Made by a program: the position numbers and the translations under genes. Below the pieces are notes generated by a model. That model was given only the letters and a program-made list of their open reading frames with translations. It was not told the origin of the DNA and did no database searches. 64,000 nt of DNA from Streptoverticillium olivoreticuli subsp. olivoreticuli (GTDB lineage: Bacteria > Actinomycetota > Actinomycetes > Streptomycetales > Streptomycetaceae). Location: the NCBI RefSeq assembly GCF_003391135.1, contig NZ_CP031455.1, positions 5,998,001 to 6,062,000 on the forward strand. Direction: 5' to 3'. Position 1 is the first letter of the stretch; every line of letters starts with the position of its first letter. Positions 17,196-24,402 of the stretch are shown piece after piece.

Positions 17196-17762
17196 ATGCC
17201 GATGAACCTCATCCACCGCCGTCTCTGCTCCTCCGACAAGTGGGCCCGCGCCGTCGAGGACGAGCTGTTGCCCTGGGCCCTGGAGGGCGTGCCGCTGGGG
17301 CCCGACACGCTGGAGATCGGCCCGGGTTACGGCGCCACCACGCGCGTACTGCTCCGCCAGGTCGCCAACCTCAGCGCGGTGGAGGCCGACGCGGGCTACG
17401 CGGCGCGCCTGCGGCGCGAGTTCGGCGGCCGTGTCGAGGTCATCCACGGCGACGGCGCGGACCTCCCGCTGCCCGACGCCCGCTTCGACTCCGTCGCCTG
17501 CTTCACGATGCTCCACCATGTGCCGTCGCCCGCCGCGCAGGACCGCCTCTTCGCCGAGGCCCACCGCGTGCTGCGTCCCGGCGGTCTCTTCACCGGCTGC
17601 GACGCCCTCGGCAGTTGGGGCTTCCGGCTGGTCCACCTGGGCGACACCTGTGTGCCCGTACCCCCGCGGACCCTGCCCGCGCGCCTGCGCGCGGCGGGCT
17701 TCGCCGACTGCGAAGTCGCTCTGGGAAAGGGCAGCTTCCGCTTCCTGGCGTACCGGCGGTGA
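17196..17762 (+). CDS. Class I SAM-dependent methyltransferase
   Basis: 188 residues. Motif I, LEIGPGYGATTRVLL (near residue 35), binds S-adenosylmethionine; an acidic residue after strand 2 (SAVEAD), motif HGDGADLPLPDARFDSV and HRVLRPGGLF complete the Rossmann methyltransferase fold. It groups with small-molecule (ubiquinone/menaquinone-like) methyltransferases, but the acceptor cannot be read from the sequence. It is divergent from the AraC regulator, which probably controls it. Confidence 0.85.
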   Translation: MPMNLIHRRLCSSDKWARAVEDELLPWALEGVPLGPDTLEIGPGYGATTRVLLRQVANLSAVEADAGYAARLRREFGGRVEVIHGDGADLPLPDARFDSVACFTMLHHVPSPAAQDRLFAEAHRVLRPGGLFTGCDALGSWGFRLVHLGDTCVPVPPRTLPARLRAAGFADCEVALGKGSFRFLAYRR

Positions 17763-17825
17763 GCGTTCGCCCCGGGCGGAACCCGGTTGGTTCTTCCTCG
17801 GGCATCGCGCTTCTACTCTGAAGAG

Positions 17826-18218
17826 GTGACCAGCCACGCGTCGAACCGAGCCCGTGTCGTTCCGCTGCGCCCGGCCCAGGAGGCTCCGGCGGCAGGGGTC
17901 AAGGAGCCGCTGTGGCGGCACGTCGTCGGTGACGTCCTGCGCCGTGAACGCCTCGCGCAGGAACGCACGCTCAAGGACGTGGCCGACGCCGCGCGGATCT
18001 CGATGCCGTATCTCTCCGAGCTCGAACGCGGCCGCAAGGAGGCGTCGTCCGAGGTGCTCGCCGCCGCCGCGCACGCGCTCGGTCTCACCCTGGCCGACCT
18101 CCTCGCCCTGGCCCAGGGCGAGCTCGTCCGCCTCGCGTCCGCCGGACGCGGCTCCACGGTGACCTCCCTCGGCGCGCCGGTGGCCCGCCGGCAGGGCGAG
18201 GTGCGCCTCGCGGCCTGA
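17826..18218 (+). CDS. popR: PopR-type XRE regulator of clpP3-clpP4
   Basis: 130 residues from a GTG. A basic N-terminal tail leads into an XRE helix-turn-helix (about 35-95: LRRERLAQERTLKDVADAARISMPYLSELERG). In Streptomyces lividans PopR activates the clpP3-clpP4 operon and is itself degraded by ClpP1/P2 through two C-terminal alanines; this protein ends RLAA, matching that degron. The adjacent convergent clpP pair with two perfect PopR boxes upstream makes the identity convincing. The related ClgR would be an alternative on the domain alone. A frame starting at 17787 is possible but less likely. Confidence 0.87.
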   Translation: MTSHASNRARVVPLRPAQEAPAAGVKEPLWRHVVGDVLRRERLAQERTLKDVADAARISMPYLSELERGRKEASSEVLAAAAHALGLTLADLLALAQGELVRLASAGRGSTVTSLGAPVARRQGEVRLAA

Positions 18219-18254
18219 CCGGCGGCCGTACCCCCGCTGAACGACGGCCGCCGG
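18219..18254. terminator. Bidirectional terminator between popR and clpP4
   Basis: Arms 18219-18229 (CCGGCGGCCGT) and 18244-18254 are perfectly complementary with a 14-nt loop, between two convergent genes. Confidence 0.75.
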
Positions 18255-18268
18255 AGCCCGCGGGCGTA

Positions 18269-18871
18269 TCAGGCGGCCGGCCGCCGTCGGGCGAGCACCT
18301 GGTCGGCCAGTCCGTACGCCACCGCCTCGTGCGCCGTGAAGACCTTGTCGCGGTCCATGTCCGCGCGCAGCGTCGCCACGTCGTGGTGCGTGTGCCGGGA
18401 GAGGACCTCCTCGACCTGGGAGCGGACCCGCAGCATCTCCTTGGCCTGGAGGGCCAGGTCCGAGACCGTGCCCTGGTGGCCGCCGGTCGCGGGCTGCCCC
18501 AGCAGGACCCGGGAGTGCTCGAGGATGAACCGCCGCCCCGGGTCCCCTCCGGCCAGCAGCACCGCCGCGGTCGAGACCGCCTGTCCGACGCAGAACGTCG
18601 AGATCGGCGAGCCGATGAACGTCATCGTGTCGTAGATCGCCATGAGGGAAGTGAACGAGCCGCCGGGGGAGTTGAGGTAGATCGCGATCTCGGCTTCCGG
18701 GCTCGACGATTCGAGGTGGAGCAGCTGGGCGATGACGACGTTCGCGACGCCGTCGTCGATCTCCGTCCCGAGGAAGATGATCCGCTCGGACAGCAGCCGG
18801 CTGTAGATGTCGTACGCCCGCTCGCCGTTGGAGGTGCGCTCGACGACGGTCGGGATCGTGTACTGGCTCAT
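18269..18871 (-). CDS. clpP4: ClpP-family subunit (ClpP4), catalytic His missing
   Basis: 200 residues, ClpP fold throughout (RIIFLGTEIDDGVANVVIAQLL, YLNSPGG, AIYDTM). The Ser region reads VGQAVSTAAVLL, so the nucleophile Ser is kept, and the Asp is kept in DMDRDKVF. Where ClpP3 has MMHQP this protein has LLGQP: the catalytic His is replaced by Gly (codon GGG). It probably forms mixed rings with ClpP3 and may be structural rather than proteolytic. It starts one base after the clpP3 stop codon, so the two are co-translated. Expression should depend on PopR. Confidence 0.9.
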   Translation of the reverse strand: MSQYTIPTVVERTSNGERAYDIYSRLLSERIIFLGTEIDDGVANVVIAQLLHLESSSPEAEIAIYLNSPGGSFTSLMAIYDTMTFIGSPISTFCVGQAVSTAAVLLAGGDPGRRFILEHSRVLLGQPATGGHQGTVSDLALQAKEMLRVRSQVEEVLSRHTHHDVATLRADMDRDKVFTAHEAVAYGLADQVLARRRPAA

Positions 18872-18872
18872 C

Positions 18873-19526
18873 TCAGATCCCCATCCGCCGACGCGAACCG
18901 GCCGGGCGGACGTCGTCGAGCGACTCGACGACGCGGTCCACCATGCCGTACTCCTTCGCCTGCCCGGCCGTGAACCACCGGTCGCGGTCGCTGTCGCGGG
19001 AGATCGTCTCCTCGCTCTGCCCGGTGTGCCGCGCGGTGATCCGCTCGATGGCCTTCTTGGTGAACTCCAGGTTCTCCGCCTGGATCTCGATATCGGCGAC
19101 GGTCCCGCCGATGCCCGCGGACGGCTGGTGCATCATGATCCGGGCGTTCGGCAGGGCGTAGCGCTTGCCCTCCGCCCCCACGGTGAGCAGGAACTGGCCC
19201 ATGCTCGCGGCGAAGCCCATGGCGAGCGTGGAGACGTCGTTCGGGATCAGCCGCATCGTGTCGTAGATCGCGAGCCCCGCCGTCACCGACCCGCCGGGGC
19301 TGTTGACGCAGAGGCTGATGTCGGTCCGCGGGTCCTCCGCGGAGAGCAGGAGCAGCTGCGCGCAGACGCGGTTCGCGGAGACCTCGTCCACCTGCGTGCC
19401 GAGGAAGATGATGCGCTGCGCGAGGAGTTGGGCGGACAGGTGGTCGTCGAACCGCGACGGAAGGGTGTCCCCTTCGGCGGCTCGCGGGGCGAGGGCCGGA
19501 TCCCATCCGGTGATGAGCGTGGACAT
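18873..19526 (-). CDS. clpP3: ATP-dependent Clp protease proteolytic subunit (ClpP3)
   Basis: 217 residues with an intact triad: Ser in GFAASMGQFLL, His in RIMMHQPSAG and Asp in DSDRDRWF. It has an N-terminal extension of about 25 residues relative to the minimal ClpP. It assembles into barrel-shaped proteases fed by Clp ATPases in the cytoplasm. In Streptomyces the clpP3-clpP4 pair is silent unless clpP1/P2 fails, when stabilised PopR turns it on. GAGGAGG precedes the ATG. The PopR boxes lie 84-113 bp upstream of the start. Confidence 0.94.
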   Translation of the reverse strand: MSTLITGWDPALAPRAAEGDTLPSRFDDHLSAQLLAQRIIFLGTQVDEVSANRVCAQLLLLSAEDPRTDISLCVNSPGGSVTAGLAIYDTMRLIPNDVSTLAMGFAASMGQFLLTVGAEGKRYALPNARIMMHQPSAGIGGTVADIEIQAENLEFTKKAIERITARHTGQSEETISRDSDRDRWFTAGQAKEYGMVDRVVESLDDVRPAGSRRRMGI

Positions 19527-19609
19527 GCGGTGCCTCCTCGGGACGTACGCGACCGCTCCCGGCCGCGCCCTCCCACTCTCGGCTCAGCCCCGCCCCGACG
19601 TCAGCTTTC

Positions 19610-19639
19610 TCTGCCCCTGGCAGATCTGCCGAGGGCAGA
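19610..19639 (-). promoter_or_regulatory. Two tandem perfect PopR boxes
   Basis: TCTGCC-CCT-GGCAGA (19610-19624) is followed without gap by TCTGCC-GAG-GGCAGA (19625-19639). Both match the published PopR site TCTGCC-N3-GGCAGA exactly. They lie upstream of clpP3, as expected for an activator site. Confidence 0.88.
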
Positions 19640-19665
19640 GCGCCAACAGGCTTCCGTGGAAAGCC

Positions 19666-19701
19666 CCGAGCCCCCGCCTGCAAGAACAGACGGGGGCTCG
19701 G
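19666..19701 (-). terminator. Terminator of msrA
   Basis: CCGAGCCCCCG (19666-19676) pairs perfectly with 19691-19701 around a 14-nt loop, just downstream of the msrA stop. It insulates the clpP3 promoter from msrA transcription. Confidence 0.75.
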
Positions 19702-19720
19702 TGAAGGCCGACGAACCCGA

Positions 19721-20374
19721 TCAGGCCTTGGCCACGCCGATAGGGCAGCTCACGCCCGTACCGCCGATGCCGCAGTAGCCCGTGGGGTTCTTGTCCAGGT
19801 ATTGCTGGTGGTACGGCTCCGCCGCGTAGAACGGGCCCGCCGGGAGGATTTCCGTGGTGATGGCGCCGTAGCCCGAGGACCGCAGGACCGACTGGTAGGC
19901 GTCGCGGGACGCCTCCGCCGTCGACTGGTGCGCGGGGGAGTGGGTGTAGATCGCGGAGCGGTACTGCGTGCCCCTGTCGTTGCCCTGGCGGAAGCCCTGG
20001 GTGGGGTCGTGGGACTCCCAGAAGAGCTTCAGCAGGGACTCGTAGGAGACCGCCGACGGGTCGAAGACGACGCGCACGGCCTCCGTGTGGCCGGTGAGCC
20101 CGCTGCACACCTCTTCGTAGGCCGGGTTCGGCGTGTGGCCGCCCTGATAGCCGACCAGCGTCGTCCACACCCCCGGCGTCTGCCAGAACTTGCGCTCGGC
20201 GCCCCAGAAGCAGCCCAGGGCGAAGTCGGCGACGACCAGGCCCTCGGGGTAGGGGCCGGCCGGCGGATTGCCCAGGACGGTGTGGCGTCCGGGGAGCTGG
20301 AATTCCGGCTCCGGGCGGCCCTTGAGGGCCTCGTCCGGGGTCGGCAGGCGGGTTTCGTGGCGCGAGAACAGCAT
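19721..20374 (-). CDS. msrA: Peptide-methionine (S)-S-oxide reductase
   Basis: 217 residues. The catalytic motif GCFWGAERKFW (Cys near residue 54) is intact, with YEEVCSGLTGHTEAVRV and a C-terminal pair of cysteines (GYCGIGG, SCPIG) for resolution by thioredoxin. It repairs oxidised methionine in proteins and free methionine sulfoxide. A sequence matching the SigR promoter consensus lies just upstream, consistent with membership in the thiol-stress regulon. It is followed by its own hairpin. Confidence 0.95.
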   Translation of the reverse strand: MLFSRHETRLPTPDEALKGRPEPEFQLPGRHTVLGNPPAGPYPEGLVVADFALGCFWGAERKFWQTPGVWTTLVGYQGGHTPNPAYEEVCSGLTGHTEAVRVVFDPSAVSYESLLKLFWESHDPTQGFRQGNDRGTQYRSAIYTHSPAHQSTAEASRDAYQSVLRSSGYGAITTEILPAGPFYAAEPYHQQYLDKNPTGYCGIGGTGVSCPIGVAKA

Positions 20375-20407
20375 GGCGGCGGCTCCAGGGAGGTGGCGTC
20401 CTCCCTA

Positions 20408-20435
20408 CAACGTACGAGAGCGGAGGCCGATTCCC
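20408..20435 (-). promoter_or_regulatory. SigR-type promoter of msrA
   Basis: On the minus strand GGGAAT (20435-20430) is followed after exactly 18 bases by GTTG (20411-20408), matching the SigR consensus GGGAAT-N18-GTT. The inferred transcript would start about 25 bp upstream of the msrA ATG. Confidence 0.72.
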
Positions 20436-20452
20436 GCTCCCGGTTTCCGCCC

Positions 20453-21538
20453 TCAGCGCCGGCCCGACTGCTCCCAGCCCGCTACGGCCAGCGCGCGGTA
20501 CGTCGCGTACGCCGCGACCGGGTCCGCCTCGTAGGACCACGGCACCGCGCCGATGTGCCCGTCGACCGCGCGCAGCTGCTCCATCGCCTCCGCGTACCGC
20601 TCGGCCCGGACCAGGAACCACACCAGCAAGTGGCGCACGTGCGGCAGCACGGGGTGGTCGGCGGGCGCGCCCGCCACCGCGAACCGGGCCCCCTCGATCG
20701 CCTCGGACACGACGGTGCCGAGGAACGCGTCGCGGGACAGCATGTCCGGCAGGTGGTCGTGGACGGCGAAGAGCGGGAGGGCCGGCAGCAGGCTGCCGGA
20801 CGGCGCGGACGCGGCGGCGCGCCGGGCGAAGGCGTCGGCCTGCTCCCGCGAGCCGTGCCACTTCGCGCTCCAGTAGCGCAGGGCGGCCAGGTGCGCCCCC
20901 ATGTGGTGTGGCGTGCGGCTGACGACCGTCTCCCAGACGGACTGGAATTCCGCTTCGCTCGCGCCGAGCCCCCGCGCGACGCCCAGCTGGACGATGTACG
21001 GCACAGGATCGCCCGGGGCCAGCAGGGCGGCCTCCCCGCACACCGTGCGGGCCTCCTCCAGGATCATCCGGAAGTCCTGCGAGGACGGGTCGCGCAGCGC
21101 CTGCTGGACGAGGAACTCCGCCTGCACGGCCGCGCCGCCCGCGTCCTTCGGGGCCACGACCCGCCAGTGGCGCAGCCACATCCCGCCGGTGCCCGGCGTC
21201 CGGGCCAGCTCGTGGGCGGCCGCGCCCGCCAGGGTCTGCACGCGCTGCCAGCGCAGCTCGGTGTCCGTGGTGGCGTCCGTGCGGGCCAGGAGCTCGGCGG
21301 CGGGCTTCCAGTCCTGTGTGCGGCTCGCCTCCTCGACGGCCGCGAGCAGCTGCGGGTCGGGCCCGGGCAGGCGCACGTCGAGCTGCTCGGCGGGGACGAA
21401 GCCGTACGCCCCGGCCGGGTCGACGGCCGCCTGGTGCCCCTGGAGGACGTCCTGTCCGGCGCGCCTGCGACGCAGTGCGGGGACGACCAGGACGCCGCAG
21501 ATGACGACGACGGCGAACAGGATGAACAGATACTCCAT
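20453..21538 (-). CDS. Membrane-anchored helical-repeat protein, function unknown
   Basis: 361 residues. One N-terminal helix (about residues 3-20, EYLFILFAVVVICGVLVVP) followed by RRRRAGQ anchors the protein with the bulk on the cytoplasmic side. The rest is Ala/Leu-rich and helical, with repeated patterns such as EASRTQDWKPAAELLARTD, suggestive of TPR-like repeats. No catalytic motif is seen. It is conserved in position next to metB in Streptomyces, as I recall. It is divergent from metB across about 150 bp and lies 78 bp upstream of msrA on the same strand. Confidence 0.7.
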   Translation of the reverse strand: MEYLFILFAVVVICGVLVVPALRRRRAGQDVLQGHQAAVDPAGAYGFVPAEQLDVRLPGPDPQLLAAVEEASRTQDWKPAAELLARTDATTDTELRWQRVQTLAGAAAHELARTPGTGGMWLRHWRVVAPKDAGGAAVQAEFLVQQALRDPSSQDFRMILEEARTVCGEAALLAPGDPVPYIVQLGVARGLGASEAEFQSVWETVVSRTPHHMGAHLAALRYWSAKWHGSREQADAFARRAAASAPSGSLLPALPLFAVHDHLPDMLSRDAFLGTVVSEAIEGARFAVAGAPADHPVLPHVRHLLVWFLVRAERYAEAMEQLRAVDGHIGAVPWSYEADPVAAYATYRALAVAGWEQSGRR

Positions 21539-21660
21539 GGGCTTTCCTGACAGAACGGGGCAGAAACGGGAGACAGGGCGGGGGCGGAAACGGCGGCCCT
21601 CTGAGTGACAACGCCGCAGCCCCGCGGATCGTTCATCCTCCAGTTACAAATGACAGGAGT

Positions 21661-21684
21661 GTTCACGTGAACGGGGTACTACCC
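21661..21684. promoter_or_regulatory. Two adjacent palindromes upstream of metB
   Basis: GTTCACGTGAAC (21661-21672) is a perfect 12-bp palindrome and GGGTACTACCC (21674-21684) a perfect 11-bp one. They end 8 bp before the metB ATG, so a bound repressor would block transcription or translation start. The regulator is unknown. Confidence 0.45.
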
Positions 21685-21692
21685 TCGGTGGA

Positions 21693-22838
21693 ATGAGCGA
21701 CCAGCACTCTTTTGAAACCCTCGCCATCCACGCAGGTCAGGAGGCGGATCCGCTGACCGGGGCCGTGGTCCCGCCCATCTACCAAGTCTCCACCTACAAG
21801 CAGGACGGCGTCGGCGGCCTGCGCAACGGCTACGAGTACAGCCGCAGTGCCAACCCCACGCGCACCGCGCTGGAGGAGAACCTGGCGGCGCTGGAGGGCG
21901 GCCGCCGCGGCCTCGCCTTCGCGTCGGGCCTGGCGGCCGAGGACTGCCTGCTGCGTACGCTCCTGTCGCCCGGTGACCACGTCGTCATCCCGGACGACGC
22001 CTACGGCGGAACGTTCCGGCTCTTCGCCAAGGTCGTCAGCCGCTGGGGCGTCGAGTGGTCGGTGGCCAACACCTCGGACCCGGCGGCGGTGCGGGCCGCG
22101 ATCACGCCCCGCACGAAGGCCGTCTGGGTCGAGACGCCGTCCAACCCGCTGCTCGGCATCACCGACATCGCGGCCGTCGCGGGCGTCGCCCACGAGGCGG
22201 GCGCGAAGCTGGTCGTCGACAACACCTTCGCCAGCCCCTACCTGCAGCAGCCGCTGTCGCTGGGCGCGGACGTCGTCGTCCACTCCACCACGAAGTACAT
22301 GGGCGGCCACTCCGACGTCGTCGGCGGCGCGCTCATCACGGCGGACACCACGCTGGCCGAGGAGCTGGCGTACCACCAGAACGCGATGGGTGCCGTCGCG
22401 GGCCCGTTCGACTCCTGGCTGACGCTGCGGGGCATCAAGACGCTGGCCGTCCGCATGGACCGCCACAGCGCCAACGCGGAGCGCGTGGCCGAGATGCTCG
22501 TCTCGCACCCGAAGGTGACCCAGGTCTTCTACCCGGGTCTGCCGGAGCACGCGCTGCACGAGGTCGCGGCCAAGCAGATGCGCGCCTTCGGCGGCATGGT
22601 GTCGTTCCGCGTCGCGGGCGGCGAGGAGGCGGCGGTCGAGGTCTGCAACCGCGCCGAGCTGTTCACCCTCGGTGAGTCGCTTGGCGGCGTGGAGTCGCTC
22701 ATCGAGCACCCGGGCCGGATGACGCACGCGTCCACGGCCGGCTCCCCGCTGGAGGTCCCCGCGGACCTCGTGCGCCTGTCGGTCGGCATCGAGTCGGCGG
22801 ACGACCTCCTGGCCGACCTGGCGCGGGCGCTGGGCTAG
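21693..22838 (+). CDS. metB: Cystathionine gamma-synthase
   Basis: 381 residues, a complete Cys/Met-metabolism PLP enzyme. The PLP lysine is in HSTTKYMGGHSD (near residue 199), and YEYSRSANPTR and GESLGGVESLIEHP are the conserved substrate-phosphate and cofactor loops. It condenses an O-acyl-homoserine with cysteine to give cystathionine, or may run as a gamma-lyase in reverse transsulfuration; sequence alone does not separate these. Two palindromes lie just ahead of the ATG. A short hairpin (22857-22889) follows. Confidence 0.92.
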   Translation: MSDQHSFETLAIHAGQEADPLTGAVVPPIYQVSTYKQDGVGGLRNGYEYSRSANPTRTALEENLAALEGGRRGLAFASGLAAEDCLLRTLLSPGDHVVIPDDAYGGTFRLFAKVVSRWGVEWSVANTSDPAAVRAAITPRTKAVWVETPSNPLLGITDIAAVAGVAHEAGAKLVVDNTFASPYLQQPLSLGADVVVHSTTKYMGGHSDVVGGALITADTTLAEELAYHQNAMGAVAGPFDSWLTLRGIKTLAVRMDRHSANAERVAEMLVSHPKVTQVFYPGLPEHALHEVAAKQMRAFGGMVSFRVAGGEEAAVEVCNRAELFTLGESLGGVESLIEHPGRMTHASTAGSPLEVPADLVRLSVGIESADDLLADLARALG

Positions 22839-22856
22839 CCGACGCCCGCCGTTCCC

Positions 22857-22889
22857 CGGACGCCGTGCCACCAGGGGGGCCGGCGTCCG
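22857..22889. terminator. Probable bidirectional terminator after metB
   Basis: CGGACGCCG (22857-22865) pairs perfectly with 22881-22889 around a 15-nt loop, between convergent genes. Confidence 0.55.
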
Positions 22890-22910
22890 AGGAGGCGGCG
22901 CCACCGGCCG

Positions 22911-23162
22911 CTACCAGTCGCGCAACGGCGGCGCCACGTCCACCGGCGGCACGGCCCAGGGCCTCGCGGTGGCCGCCCACACGCAGAACACCGCCAGCGC
23001 GACCACCAGCAGCCCCCACGCCGCCACCTGCACGGCCCGCCGTCTGCGCAGCAGGCGACGGCCCCGCTCGGCCGCACGCAGGGCCAGGTCCGGCGGCAGC
23101 GCCGGATGCGGGCCCTCCAGCATCCGGCGTATCTCGTCCTCCTTGCGGTCGTACGGGCTCAC
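22911..23162 (-). CDS. Small single-pass membrane protein coupled to a sigma-like factor
   Basis: 83 residues from a GTG that overlaps the stop of the upstream sigma-like gene (GTGA). An acidic head (MSPYDRKEDEIRRMLEG) and an Arg-rich stretch lead to one transmembrane helix (about 45-65, VAAWGLLVVALAVFCVWAAT) and a short Pro-rich outside tail. The layout, with translational coupling to a sigma-like protein, suggests an anti-sigma or sensing role, but there is no zinc-binding HxxxCxxC motif. Function is inferred only from context. Confidence 0.65.
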   Translation of the reverse strand: MSPYDRKEDEIRRMLEGPHPALPPDLALRAAERGRRLLRRRRAVQVAAWGLLVVALAVFCVWAATARPWAVPPVDVAPPLRDW

Positions 23163-23626
23163 GGCACACCCGACGGTGTCCGGCGGCTGCGCAGGACGGC
23201 GACCGCGCGCGTGCACAGGACGCGTACGCGCTCCGCGGGCAGGCCCAGGCAGGCCGCGACCTGTTCCTCGGCGACGCCTTCGTGGAGGCGCAGCACGAGC
23301 ACCAGCCGCTCCCGCGGAGCGAGGCGCTCCAGGATCCCGCCGCGGGCATGGCGGTAGCGCCGGGCGGAGCGCGCGAAGCGGGTCGCGAGTTCCTGCCGGG
23401 CGTGGTCGTACGGGTCCTCGCCGCGCAGCCGGTCCCAGCAGGCGTAGGTGTCGGCCAGGGCAGCCGTCAGCAGCCGCTCGGCGGCCTCGTGCGGACCCGT
23501 GCCGACCGGGCCGGTCTCCCCGGTGAGCAGGACGGCGGCACGCAGCAGCCTGCCGCCCGCGCCCCCGACGAACGCCTCGAACTCCCGGGCGCGGCGGCGC
23601 TCCCTGGCCGCCTGTCGCTCTCGCAC
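23159..23626 (-). CDS. Sigma-70-like (ECF-type) regulatory protein, divergent
   Basis: 155 residues. The C-terminal half fits sigma region 4: LAPRERLVLVLRLHEGVAEEQVAACLGLPAERVRVLCTRAV, a helix-turn-helix with the usual spacing. The N-terminal half is rich in Ala/Arg and matches region 2 only loosely (ADTYACWDRLRGEDP), so it may recognise an unusual promoter or have lost full sigma function. The overlapping downstream gene encodes a membrane protein that could hold it inactive. The start ATG is preceded by a weak ribosome-binding site. Confidence 0.72.
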   Translation of the reverse strand: MRERQAARERRRAREFEAFVGGAGGRLLRAAVLLTGETGPVGTGPHEAAERLLTAALADTYACWDRLRGEDPYDHARQELATRFARSARRYRHARGGILERLAPRERLVLVLRLHEGVAEEQVAACLGLPAERVRVLCTRAVAVLRSRRTPSGVP

Positions 23627-23695
23627 CGCGCCTCCGCGCGCTCCTGTTCGTACGCACCAGGAGAGGGCAGACGGCGGCGCCCGGTCAAGAGGTCG

Positions 23696-24187
23696 TCAAG
23701 AAGTGGGCGCGATCGGGAGGAGGGCGTCGGAGAGCGCGGAGTTGAAGCGGGTGAGCAGGGTGCAGAAGACATCCCGCTCGTCCTCGGTCCAGCCCTCCGT
23801 GACGAGGGCCATCAGCTCGCGCCGTGAGGCCCGTACCTCGTCGAGGCGGGCCTTGCCGCGGGGGGAGAGCTGGAGGACGACGGCGCGGCCGTCCTCGGGG
23901 TGCGAGGTGCGCTTGACGAGGCCGGTGTCGACCAGCGGCGCCACCTGGCGGGTGACGGTCGAGGAGTCGATGCCCATGCCCGCGGCGAGCGCCTTGACGC
24001 CCATCGGGCCTTCCTGGTCTAGGCGGTTGAGCAGCAGATACGCGGCGCGGTCCATGGAGTTGCGGACCTGGCCTACACCGCCGAGCCGGGTCTGTTCGGC
24101 GCGGCGGGCGAAAACGGCCACCTGGTGCTGGAGGGCGTCGAGGACGCCTGGGGCGAGGTCGGTCGTCATGTCCGAAGGGGTGGGCAT
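23696..24187 (-). CDS. MarR family transcriptional regulator
   Basis: 163 residues. The winged helix is clear: MDRAAYLLLNRLDQEGPMGVKALAAGMGIDSSTVTRQVAPL with the wing TSHPEDGRAVVLQLSPRG. MarR dimers usually repress a neighbouring gene until a phenolic or oxidant signal arrives. The divergent neighbour is threonine dehydratase across about 215 bp; an export target elsewhere is equally possible. The start could be the ATG at 24187 or six codons later. Confidence 0.85.
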   Translation of the reverse strand: MPTPSDMTTDLAPGVLDALQHQVAVFARRAEQTRLGGVGQVRNSMDRAAYLLLNRLDQEGPMGVKALAAGMGIDSSTVTRQVAPLVDTGLVKRTSHPEDGRAVVLQLSPRGKARLDEVRASRRELMALVTEGWTEDERDVFCTLLTRFNSALSDALLPIAPTS

Positions 24188-24402
24188 GGCCTGGGGCTCA
24201 CTTCGTGCGGCGGGCAGGGAATCGCTGAGGATTGGGGGACAGAGTACGCGGCCGGAAGGGCGCCCGTACGGGTGCTTCGCAAACCGCTCGGTATGCGGTG
24301 TCATGCGTGGTCGCGTACGCCTCGCCGTACGCCGTGCCGGTATGTCGTGCTGTATCCCTCCTGCGTCGGTCGTCACAGGTGCGAGCTGCGAGACTGGGCG
24401 GC

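Noticed and set aside
22055..22675. A second plus-strand frame within metB
   Set aside because: Shifted frame of metB with Arg/Gly-rich text; the metB frame carries all catalytic motifs.
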